DNA of 64,000 nt, taken from assembly GCA_905214315.1 (NCBI GenBank), contig CAJMLN010000006.1, positions 1-64,000 of the forward strand, written 5' to 3'. Made by a program: the position numbers and the translations under genes. Positions within the stretch are counted from its first letter, which is position 1, and each line of letters opens with the position of its first letter. Positions 1 to 7,369 of this stretch are shown one piece after another. Under the pieces are notes generated by a model. It saw only the letters and a program-made list of their open reading frames with translations. It had not been told where the DNA came from and searched no databases. This DNA is from an uncultured bacterium (GTDB lineage: Bacteria; Bacillota; Clostridia; Christensenellales; QALW01).

Positions 1-2
1 GC

Positions 3-299
3 TCCTGGCTGATGGTACGGGATAATACCCGAAATAATTATGTGGTGTTTAAATTCAGTGAATCCAAGCTGATTATCACCTCTCGCTCGGATACAGGCAA
101 CGCGTATGAGGAAATAGATTATTCCGGCAGCGCGCAGCCGATTGAAATCGGCTTCAATCCCCGGTATTTTGTAGAATGCCTGAAAAATATCAATGATGAA
201 TTTATCAGCTTTGCTTTTACCACGCCGTCAAGTCCTACGGTAATTACGCCTGTGGATGGAAATAAATATCTGTATTTGATTTTGCCGGTAAGATTGTAA
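3..299 (+). CDS. dnaN: DNA polymerase III beta sliding clamp, C-terminal part (partial)
   Basis: The reading frame is open from the window edge and ends in a TAA at 297-299, so only about the last 98 residues are present. They carry the classic end of a beta clamp: a segment reading NPRYFVECL, the FTTPSSPTVITP stretch and the terminal YLILPVRL. The clamp encircles DNA and tethers replicative and repair polymerases. The stop overlaps the recF start by one base (TAATG), so the two are translationally coupled. The S4-domain yaaA gene often found between dnaN and recF in Bacillota is absent. Start lies outside the window. Confidence 0.95.
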   Translation, partial: SWLMVRDNTRNNYVVFKFSESKLIITSRSDTGNAYEEIDYSGSAQPIEIGFNPRYFVECLKNINDEFISFAFTTPSSPTVITPVDGNKYLYLILPVRL

Positions 300-1378
300 T
301 GTACCTGAAAGATCTGAAACTGTGGAACTTTCGTTCCTATGAGCAGCTGGATCTTTCCTTTTCTGAGGGCATAACGATCCTTACCGGTGAAAACGGACAG
401 GGAAAAACCAATGTAATAGAAGCCATTTATTTGCTTTGTACGGGAAAAAGCCATCGTACGGCGCGGGAAAACGATATGATTCTGCATGAACGCGCCTGGG
501 CGCGCGTGCGCGGAGAGAGCCGCCAAAAGGACGGACGGCATACGGTGGATATGGTGCTTGCTCGGGGACAAAAGCGGCGGATCCTGGTCAACGGACTGGC
601 CATTTCCCGCATCAGCGAGATGCTGGGGCAGCTCAGCGGCGTGATTTTTTCCCCGGAAGATCTTTCCCTGATTAAAGCGGGGCCGTCGGAGCGGCGCCGG
701 TTTATGGATATTGAGCTCTCCCAGGTGAGCAAGCATTATTTTTATGCCTTAAACGAATATAACAAGGTGCTGCAGCAGAGAAATTCCCTTCTGCGCGAGG
801 GCGGTAAAGCGGACTCTCTGGACGTTTGGGACGCGCTTTTGGCGCAGCGGGCCGTGCCCGTGATAAAGGCGCGCATCGATTTCTGCCGCAGGCTTTCCCC
901 CGTGGCGGAAAAAAATCACGCGTATCTCTCTTCGGGCAGGGAAACGCTCAGCTGCGAATATAAAGGGCTTGTAAGGGACGACGGCGATATTTATGAAACC
1001 ATGCTGCAGCTGCTGGAAAAAAACCGGGAGACAGACCTGAAACGCTGTTTTACAACCATTGGTCCTCATAAGGACGATATTATAATTAAATTGGGCGATA
1101 CGGACCTTCGGTATTTCGGCTCTCAGGGGCAGCAGCGCACGGCAGCGCTGGCGTTAAAGCTTACGGAGCTGGAAATGATGAAGGAGGATTTGGGAGAATA
1201 CCCCATCCTTTTGCTGGACGACGTGCTCTCGGAGCTGGATCCTCTTAGGCAGAAGATGCTGCTGGATAAAATAAGGGATGTGCAGACGATTATCACCGTG
1301 GCGCAGCCGGTGGAATATTTTCATAAAATGGAGGTCTCCTTTTTTAAGGTGGCAAAGGGAAAGATATGGAAAAACTGA
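299..1378 (+). CDS. recF: DNA replication and repair protein RecF
   Basis: RecF is an SMC-like ABC ATPase that works with RecO and RecR to load RecA at gapped DNA. The 359-residue product has the family's normal length. Visible motifs are the Walker A loop at about residues 30-37 (GENGQGKT), the ABC signature SQGQQR at 275-280 and the Walker B/D-loop LLLDDVLSELD at 304-314. Its ATG overlaps the dnaN stop. The 3' end overlaps the following aldo/keto reductase gene by 13 bases, so it sits in a tight dnaN-recF-AKR-radC unit. gyrB, the usual next gene, is not there. Confidence 0.97.
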   Translation: MYLKDLKLWNFRSYEQLDLSFSEGITILTGENGQGKTNVIEAIYLLCTGKSHRTARENDMILHERAWARVRGESRQKDGRHTVDMVLARGQKRRILVNGLAISRISEMLGQLSGVIFSPEDLSLIKAGPSERRRFMDIELSQVSKHYFYALNEYNKVLQQRNSLLREGGKADSLDVWDALLAQRAVPVIKARIDFCRRLSPVAEKNHAYLSSGRETLSCEYKGLVRDDGDIYETMLQLLEKNRETDLKRCFTTIGPHKDDIIIKLGDTDLRYFGSQGQQRTAALALKLTELEMMKEDLGEYPILLLDDVLSELDPLRQKMLLDKIRDVQTIITVAQPVEYFHKMEVSFFKVAKGKIWKN

Positions 1379-2313
1379 AGGCCGGTATTTTGGAGCTGGA
1401 CCGCTTCATTCTCGGCGCGGGACGGCTGGGCGAGGAAGAGAGAAGGAAAGAATGTTTTGCCATCCTTGACCGCTATCTGGACGCGGGCTTCCGCACACTG
1501 GACGTCGCGCGCTCCTACTGCGGCGGAAGATGCGAGGAGTTTTTGGGTCAATATCTGAAAAAAAAGGACCGGAGCAGAATAACGATTATCAGCAAAGGAG
1601 GTTTTCCCCTTTCGCGGACGGAAATGTATAAGACGCGTTTGAGCGAAAAAGAGCTGCGGAAGGATTTGGAGGCCTCGCTGAAGGCTCTGGGCACGGATTA
1701 TATCGATTTATACTTTCTTCACCGGGACAAACCTGACGTGCCGCCGGAGGAGATGCTGTATTCGCTGAACAAATTTATCCGGGAGGGCAAGGTGCGCGAA
1801 ATCGGCGCCTCCAACTGGAGCTGCGGCCGCATCGGTACGGCCAACCGCTTTGCAGAAAAAAACGACCTGCGGCCGTTTGCGGCAAGCCAGATCAATTTTT
1901 CCTACGCGCTTACCACGCCTGCGCTTACCGGGGATATCACCCATATTACGATGAACGATATCGAATATCGCTGGTACAGGGAAAATGCTTTTCCCTTGAT
2001 CGCGTATTCCGTACAGGCAAAGGGCTTTTTTACCAAGTATTTTTCCGGGGAAGAATTAAAGAAATCCGGAAAGCTTTCGTATCTGCCGCTGGAGGAAAAT
2101 TTCCGGCGCGCCGAAAGAATCCGGGCGCTTTCGCTTGAAAAATGCGTACCGATTCCCGCGCTTTTGATCTCCTATGTGCTGTCTAAGGAAATTCCGGCGG
2201 CAGCTATCGGGGGATTTTCCAATACAGGGCAGCTGGAGGAGAGTCTGCCCGGCGCAGAGCTGCGGCTGACAAAGCAGGAAATTCAGTTTTTAGAGGGTGA
2301 AGACCTTGCATGA
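1366..2313 (+). CDS. aldo/keto reductase family oxidoreductase
   Basis: A 315-residue (alpha/beta)8 NAD(P)H-dependent reductase of the AKR superfamily; the substrate cannot be read from sequence. The catalytic tetrad is in place: Asp46 (TLDVARSY), Tyr51, Lys77 (ISKGG) and His119 (FLHRD), followed by the typical GTDYIDLYFLHRDKPD and GKVREIGASNWS segments. The start overlaps recF by 13 bases and the end overlaps radC by 17 bases, implying co-translation with DNA-repair genes. Nothing links its chemistry to repair, so the grouping probably reflects compaction. Confidence 0.9.
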   Translation: MEKLKAGILELDRFILGAGRLGEEERRKECFAILDRYLDAGFRTLDVARSYCGGRCEEFLGQYLKKKDRSRITIISKGGFPLSRTEMYKTRLSEKELRKDLEASLKALGTDYIDLYFLHRDKPDVPPEEMLYSLNKFIREGKVREIGASNWSCGRIGTANRFAEKNDLRPFAASQINFSYALTTPALTGDITHITMNDIEYRWYRENAFPLIAYSVQAKGFFTKYFSGEELKKSGKLSYLPLEENFRRAERIRALSLEKCVPIPALLISYVLSKEIPAAAIGGFSNTGQLEESLPGAELRLTKQEIQFLEGEDLA

Positions 2314-3028
2314 GGGACACAGAAAAAATTTAAGAAAGAGCTTTATCTCCACCGGGCTGGAGGGGAAAACCGAGCATCAGGCGCTGGAGCTTCTGCTCAC
2401 CTACGCCATGCCGCGGATTGACGTCAATCCCGTGGCGCATGAGCTGATAGACAGCTTCGGTTCCCTTGCCGGGGTAATGGACGCGGATATTCAGGAGCTG
2501 CAGGAGATTCCCTATATTTCAGAAAACGGCGCGGTGCTGTTAAAGCTGATTCCGCAGCTTTCCAGAATGTACAGCGACAGCAAATGGAAGAGTAAACCGC
2601 GGTTGAATACAATAAAAAAGGTAAAGGAATTTTTGGAACCGAAATTTATGGGGGAAAAAAATGAGATTCTCTATATGCTTTGCCTGGATAACCACTGCTG
2701 CTTAAATAGAATGGTAAAGCTCTCCGAAGGAACGCTGGATCATTCGCCGGTCTATATTCGCGATGTAGTCAAGTATGTGCTGCGCACCGATGCAAAAAAC
2801 GTAATTTTGGCGCATAATCATCCCAGCGGAAATGTAAATCCTTCCCCCGCGGATATCCGGATGACGAATCAGGTTGCCGAAGGATTGAAGCCGATGGATG
2901 TCAAGCTGATAGACCATATTATTTTTTCAGGGAAGGAAACATACTGCTTTTCCTCAAATTCCATGTTGTCGGGCGCCGTTTTTACGGCGGAGCCGGAGGA
3001 GAAAAAGCAGATAGCAGAAAAGGAGTAA
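2297..3028 (+). CDS. radC: RadC/JAB-domain (MPN+) protein
   Basis: 243-residue RadC (UPF0758) protein. The N-terminal half has a helix-hairpin-helix-like region (residues about 20-95). The C-terminal half is a JAB/MPN metalloprotease-like fold with the zinc-binding HNHPSG at 173-178 and the downstream Asp186. The biochemical role of RadC is unsettled; the old DNA-repair assignment was withdrawn. The reading frame begins with GTG at 2297, inside the AKR gene; an AGAGGG sequence lies just upstream. It is followed after four bases by gltX. Confidence 0.9.
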   Translation: MKTLHEGHRKNLRKSFISTGLEGKTEHQALELLLTYAMPRIDVNPVAHELIDSFGSLAGVMDADIQELQEIPYISENGAVLLKLIPQLSRMYSDSKWKSKPRLNTIKKVKEFLEPKFMGEKNEILYMLCLDNHCCLNRMVKLSEGTLDHSPVYIRDVVKYVLRTDAKNVILAHNHPSGNVNPSPADIRMTNQVAEGLKPMDVKLIDHIIFSGKETYCFSSNSMLSGAVFTAEPEEKKQIAEKE

Positions 3029-3032
3029 CATA

Positions 3033-4478
3033 ATGAAGGTGAGAACACGCTACGCGCCCAGCCCTACGGGCAATATGCATATAGGAAATTTAAGAACCGC
3101 CCTATACGGCTATCTTTTTGCCAGAAAAAACAACGGAGAGTTCGTTGTGCGGATTGAGGATACCGATCAGAACCGCTATCAGGAATCGGCTACGGATATC
3201 ATCTTCCGCACACTGGAGCAGACCGGGCTTGAATATGACGAGGGTCCCGGTAAGGAACAGGGCCGGGGGCCGTATTTTCAGTCCCAGCGCAGGGAAATTT
3301 ATAAAAAGTACGCGCAGGAGCTGGTGGAAAAGGGTGCGGCGTATTACTGCTTCTGTACCGACGCGCATCTGGAGGAGGAACGCCGGGCAGCCGAGGAACA
3401 GGGTCGGACCTATAAGTATCCCAAAACCTGTCTTTCCTTAAGCAGGGAGGAGATTCAAAAACGCATAGAGGCGGGAGAGCCGTATGTAATTCGCCAGAAT
3501 ACGCCGGAGACGGGGGTCGTTTCATTTGAGGACGTAATTTTCGGCACCATTACTGTGGACTGCGCCGACCTGGACGATATGGTGCTTTTGAAAAGCGACG
3601 GGCTGCCCACCTATAACTTTGCCAATGTGGTGGACGATCATTTGATGGAGATCACGCATGTGATGCGCGGCAGCGAGTATCTTTCCAGCACGCCCAAGTA
3701 CAATCTGCTGTATCAGGCCTTTGGCTGGGAGCCGCCGGTATATGTGCATCTGCCCCTGATTATGAAGGACGCGACCCATAAGCTTTCCAAGCGCAACGGG
3801 GATATGTCGTTCCATGATCTTCTGGACGCGGGCTATCTTTCCGATGCGGTGGTCAATTATATCGCTCTTTTAGGCTGGAACGACGGTACCAATCAGGAAA
3901 TTTATACGCGCCGGGAGCTGATTGAGGCGTTTTCATTGGAGGGAATCAGCAAATCGCCCGCGATTTTTGATATTCCCAAACTGAAGTGGATGAACGGCGA
4001 ATATATCAAGGCGATGCCCTTTGACGATTTTTATCAGGCCGCGGAGCCATGGCTGGCACAGAACGAGGCTTTGAAGCAGTACGACTTTAAAAAGCTGGCC
4101 GCGCTGATTCAGACGCGGATAGAGATTTTTTCGGAAATCCCCCAAAAACTGGCGTTTTTGCCGGAGGTGGCCCCGCATGAAACGGCGCTTTACTGCCATA
4201 AAAAGTTTAAGCTGGACGAAGCCGGCGCACGCGAGAGCCTGCAGCAGGTAAAAGAGGCGTATGAGGGAATTGAAACCTGGTGTGAGCAAAGCATCCATGA
4301 CACGCTGATTCAGCTGGCGCAGGAAAAGGGAAAAAAGAACGGTGCTATTATGTGGCCGGCGCGTGTTGCCCTGTGCGGGCTGGAGAGCACACCCGGCGGC
4401 GCCGTGGAGCTGGCGGATATTTTGGGAAAAGACGAGACGCTCCGGCGGCTGGATAGGGCGATTGCGATGTTTTCCTAA
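3033..4478 (+). CDS. gltX: glutamyl-tRNA synthetase
   Basis: Class I aminoacyl-tRNA synthetase charging tRNA-Glu (and possibly tRNA-Gln where an amidotransferase is used). 481 residues, the usual size. The HIGH-type signature PSPTGNMHIGN is at residues 9-19 and the KMSKS-type loop KLSKR at 250-254. VRIEDTDQNR and GDMSFHDLLDAGYL are further family landmarks. A strong ribosome site (AAAGGAGTAACATA) precedes the ATG. The gene ends directly in a bidirectional terminator hairpin. Confidence 0.97.
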   Translation: MKVRTRYAPSPTGNMHIGNLRTALYGYLFARKNNGEFVVRIEDTDQNRYQESATDIIFRTLEQTGLEYDEGPGKEQGRGPYFQSQRREIYKKYAQELVEKGAAYYCFCTDAHLEEERRAAEEQGRTYKYPKTCLSLSREEIQKRIEAGEPYVIRQNTPETGVVSFEDVIFGTITVDCADLDDMVLLKSDGLPTYNFANVVDDHLMEITHVMRGSEYLSSTPKYNLLYQAFGWEPPVYVHLPLIMKDATHKLSKRNGDMSFHDLLDAGYLSDAVVNYIALLGWNDGTNQEIYTRRELIEAFSLEGISKSPAIFDIPKLKWMNGEYIKAMPFDDFYQAAEPWLAQNEALKQYDFKKLAALIQTRIEIFSEIPQKLAFLPEVAPHETALYCHKKFKLDEAGARESLQQVKEAYEGIETWCEQSIHDTLIQLAQEKGKKNGAIMWPARVALCGLESTPGGAVELADILGKDETLRRLDRAIAMFS

Positions 4479-4510
4479 AAAAGGCGAAGAAATTTTCTTC
4501 GCCTTTTTTA
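4477..4510. terminator. bidirectional intrinsic terminator between gltX and the solute-binding protein gene
   Basis: A 15-bp perfect inverted repeat (4477-4491 with 4495-4509) whose arms carry six A and six T at the ends, so it can terminate transcription from both convergent genes. It overlaps the gltX stop codon. Confidence 0.9.
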
Positions 4511-4592
4511 GGCAGCACGATAGCCGCATAAAAGTCCGCTTGCCCATAATTTTCTAAGATATTGGCCTTTTCCATGCTTTTTTTCTTACGCC

Positions 4593-6239
4593 TCAAGAGG
4601 TTTCCTGTGTCGGTTCGGCAGGCTTTAAAAAGTACCAGGTGCTGATTTTGGAATACACGTCGAAATCTCTTTTGATTCCCGAGGGAACGAGGTCGGAGCG
4701 GTATAAAAACGTATTTCTTTCAAAAAACAGGCCGATGTGCGGCAGCTCCTGTGCAAACAGAAGCTGCAGGCTGTTTGCCGCGGCCTTTAATTCCTCCAAG
4801 GTGCCGGCGTTATCTATCCGGGTAAGGATTGCGTCCATTTCCGCTGAGGAATAATTGGATAAATTGCCCTCGCCCTGCGACAGCGCAAATTTTAAATTGG
4901 GCGCTTCGGAGAGATAATAACCGCTTAAAATCAGGTCATAGCTGCCCTTTTGGATTACATCCTTCAAAGCAGCCTCAGCCAGGGCGTTTACATTCACTTT
5001 GATGCCAATTTCTTTTAAATTCCGCTGAATGGAAAGCGCTGCTTCCCGGCGGACGGGATTTTCCGGGACGTTGATAACGGCCAGGGTCAATTCGATAATT
5101 TTGCCGTCGCTTTCCAGATACCCGTCGCCGTCGGTATCGGCATATTCCAGCTGTGCCAGCAGCTCCCGGGCGCGGGTCAGGTTTGTATCATACCGCTGGA
5201 CGTTGGCGTTGGAGAGAGAGGAATCGTTATACAGGGGCTGTTCGGTGCCGGTGGCCTTGGTAAGATAGATGTTGTTGATGATATCCGTCCGGTTGATTGC
5301 ATACGCAACGGCCTGCCGGAAGGCGGTATTTGCCAAAAACGGATTTTTAAAGTTCGTGCCTAAATATACATAATTGCGCGAGGTATAGTCCAGCGCGGAA
5401 ACGCCGTCGATGATTTCATAGATATCCGTGGTCATTAAGGATGTGGGAACGCAGTCCAGCTCACCGGCCAAAAAGGCGTTGATAATCGATTCGGTATCGG
5501 CATAGCCGACGGCTGTTACGCTCTCTAATACGGGCGTTTTTTTCCACCACTTGGAGTAGGCCTCCAGCTGCATCCGGGTTTCGCCTTCAAGGGAAAGGCT
5601 TTGGGCGTAAAAGCAGCCGCTTCCGCAGGGCAGCTCAAGCGTGGACGCGGGCTTGCCGCTGTAGTAGGCCTCGGGAATTATGGGAATGTTCAGGGCGTAC
5701 AGCAGCGCATAGGATTTTACTTTGGGATACAGCATCAGCGTCGTGCCGTAGCCTTCGGCCCGCTCGATGTAATAGGAGAGCGTGGCGTGATAGATGCTGG
5801 AGGCGTCGTTTAAGGCGGTGTTGATTGTATAGGCGGCGTCGCTGCCGCTGACCTCGCCCAAGTCGTTGTGCCAGTGTACGTTGCTGCGCAGCTCGAAAAT
5901 CCAGACGTTCTGCGCTTCGTCATACCGCCAGCTCTGCGCCAGGCAGGCGGCAGGCTCCATAGCGTCGTCAAACTCTATCAGCGGCTCAAAGATCATAGAA
6001 TAGACGCTGCGCATCTGCGCTTCCTTCAAGTACAGCGGGTGCATGGTGGCGGGGGAGCGCGTCATGGGAATGCGCAGTGTGCCGCCCGGCAGCGCTTCCT
6101 GCGGCTGCGTCTGGGTCACGCCTGCGTCGCCCGGCGGAGAAATGGGGGCCTCCGGCTCCTCCTGCCGGGAGCAGGCGCACAGAAGCAATGTTAAAAACAG
6201 CGCCGTCAGCTTAAGAATACAGCTTTTGATAGATTTCAT
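4593..6239 (-). CDS. ABC transporter solute-binding lipoprotein, family 5 (peptide/nickel type)
   Basis: 548-residue extracellular binding protein. The N-terminus is a lipoprotein signal (hydrophobic stretch then LLLCAC lipobox, Cys about 23), followed by a Pro/Glu-rich linker and the SBP_bac_5 fold starting with GGTLRIPMTRSPATMHPLY. Members usually bind oligopeptides or metal chelates. No permease or ATPase genes lie beside it, so it either borrows a distant transporter or acts on its own. It overlaps the lytic transglycosylase gene by 29 bases; a murein turnover product is therefore a possible ligand, which is inference. Ribosome site AAAGGTGA ten bases before ATG. Confidence 0.88.
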   Translation of the reverse strand: MKSIKSCILKLTALFLTLLLCACSRQEEPEAPISPPGDAGVTQTQPQEALPGGTLRIPMTRSPATMHPLYLKEAQMRSVYSMIFEPLIEFDDAMEPAACLAQSWRYDEAQNVWIFELRSNVHWHNDLGEVSGSDAAYTINTALNDASSIYHATLSYYIERAEGYGTTLMLYPKVKSYALLYALNIPIIPEAYYSGKPASTLELPCGSGCFYAQSLSLEGETRMQLEAYSKWWKKTPVLESVTAVGYADTESIINAFLAGELDCVPTSLMTTDIYEIIDGVSALDYTSRNYVYLGTNFKNPFLANTAFRQAVAYAINRTDIINNIYLTKATGTEQPLYNDSSLSNANVQRYDTNLTRARELLAQLEYADTDGDGYLESDGKIIELTLAVINVPENPVRREAALSIQRNLKEIGIKVNVNALAEAALKDVIQKGSYDLILSGYYLSEAPNLKFALSQGEGNLSNYSSAEMDAILTRIDNAGTLEELKAAANSLQLLFAQELPHIGLFFERNTFLYRSDLVPSGIKRDFDVYSKISTWYFLKPAEPTQETS

Positions 6240-6786
6240 AGCGCGTAGTCACCTTTGAAAGATATTTGGAGGTCTCTTTATAGGGAATGACATAGAGGGT
6301 TTTGCCGTCGGAGGAATATTTTTCATTTTGCAGCCACTGGCGCACATTGCCCTCGCCGCCGTTGTAGGCGGTAACAGCCAGGTCCGTGCTGCCGTCAAAC
6401 CGGGAGAGAAGATAGGAAAAATAGCAACAGCCGATGCGGATATTCGTCTCCGGATCGGTAAGCGCGCCGGGATCGCAGGAAAGATCGTATTTTTCGGTAA
6501 TCCACCGGGCGGTCTCGGGCAGAAGCTGCATCAGGCCCACCGCGCCCTTGGAGGATTCGGCGGCCGGGTCAAAGCCGCTTTCGGTGCTGATAATCGCATA
6601 CACCAGATACTTATCCAGTCCGAATTCCTCGCTGGAGGCTTCCACGTATTCGGAATACTGAATCGGAAGCTTTTGGCGGATCACCGTATTGCTCCAGATA
6701 AAGGCTATGTATAAAAGCACGGCCAGCGCCGCCGCGAGCGCGATAATTTTAATCAGCTGCTGTGAAAGAAAGGTTCCCTTTGCCAT
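6211..6786 (-). CDS. membrane-anchored lytic murein transglycosylase (SLT domain)
   Basis: 191 residues: a single N-terminal transmembrane anchor (residues about 12-31) followed by a goose-lysozyme-like SLT domain. The catalytic glutamate is Glu69 in ISTESGFDP, followed by GAVGLMQLLPETA and the C-terminal AYNGGEGNV motif. The enzyme cleaves the MurNAc-GlcNAc bond of peptidoglycan with formation of 1,6-anhydroMurNAc, on the outer face of the membrane. The gene start overlaps coaE by 38 bases, but the ATG has a strong AGGAGG site, which supports it. Confidence 0.9.
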   Translation of the reverse strand: MAKGTFLSQQLIKIIALAAALAVLLYIAFIWSNTVIRQKLPIQYSEYVEASSEEFGLDKYLVYAIISTESGFDPAAESSKGAVGLMQLLPETARWITEKYDLSCDPGALTDPETNIRIGCCYFSYLLSRFDGSTDLAVTAYNGGEGNVRQWLQNEKYSSDGKTLYVIPYKETSKYLSKVTTRYEIYQKLYS

Positions 6787-7369
6787 AATATCCTCCTAAT
6801 TTTTGAAGAATCGCATCCGTCTGCCGCAGGGTCTGCGCCAGGGTGCCGGTGTTGTCAATGATGAAATCCGCCTTTTGCCTGCGGGTGCTGTCGTCCGTCT
6901 GGCGGGAAATCCGCTCTAAAATTTCCCGGCGGGAAAGTCCGTCCCGCGCCTGGGCGCGGCGGATGCGCGTTTCGGTTTCGCACACCACCGCGATGACCTT
7001 ATCGCAAAGCTGATCCAACCCGCTTTCCATCAGCAGCGGCGCGTCGAGAATCTTGATCGGCGCCGGGCTCTCTTCCATCCGGCAAAGGAGCTCCGCCTTG
7101 ATGATGGGGTGCAGCAGTCCGTTCAGCTTTTCGGTGCGCGCGGAATCCGCAAATACGTACCCGGCCAGCTTTTTCCGGTCCAATACGCCGGCGGCGTCAA
7201 AAAAATCCCCGCCGAAAGCTTGGGCAATCGCCTGCGCGCCGGGGCCGCCTTTCTGGGTAACCCGGCGGGAAATTTCGTCCGCGTCGAACACGGGAAGGCC
7301 TTTTTGGGCCAGATAGGCCGAAACCGTGCTCTTGCCTGAGGCGATGCCGCCGGTAAGTCCTACAATCAT
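6749..7369 (-). CDS. coaE: dephospho-CoA kinase
   Basis: 206-residue P-loop kinase for the last step of coenzyme A synthesis (3'-phosphorylation of dephospho-CoA). The Walker A loop GGIASGKST is at residues 7-15 and is followed by the family's FDADEISR segment. The LDAPLLMESGL stretch is also typical. It overlaps polA by four bases, the common polA-coaE pairing in Bacillota. Confidence 0.95.
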   Translation of the reverse strand: MIVGLTGGIASGKSTVSAYLAQKGLPVFDADEISRRVTQKGGPGAQAIAQAFGGDFFDAAGVLDRKKLAGYVFADSARTEKLNGLLHPIIKAELLCRMEESPAPIKILDAPLLMESGLDQLCDKVIAVVCETETRIRRAQARDGLSRREILERISRQTDDSTRRQKADFIIDNTGTLAQTLRQTDAILQKLGGYYGKGNLSFTAAD

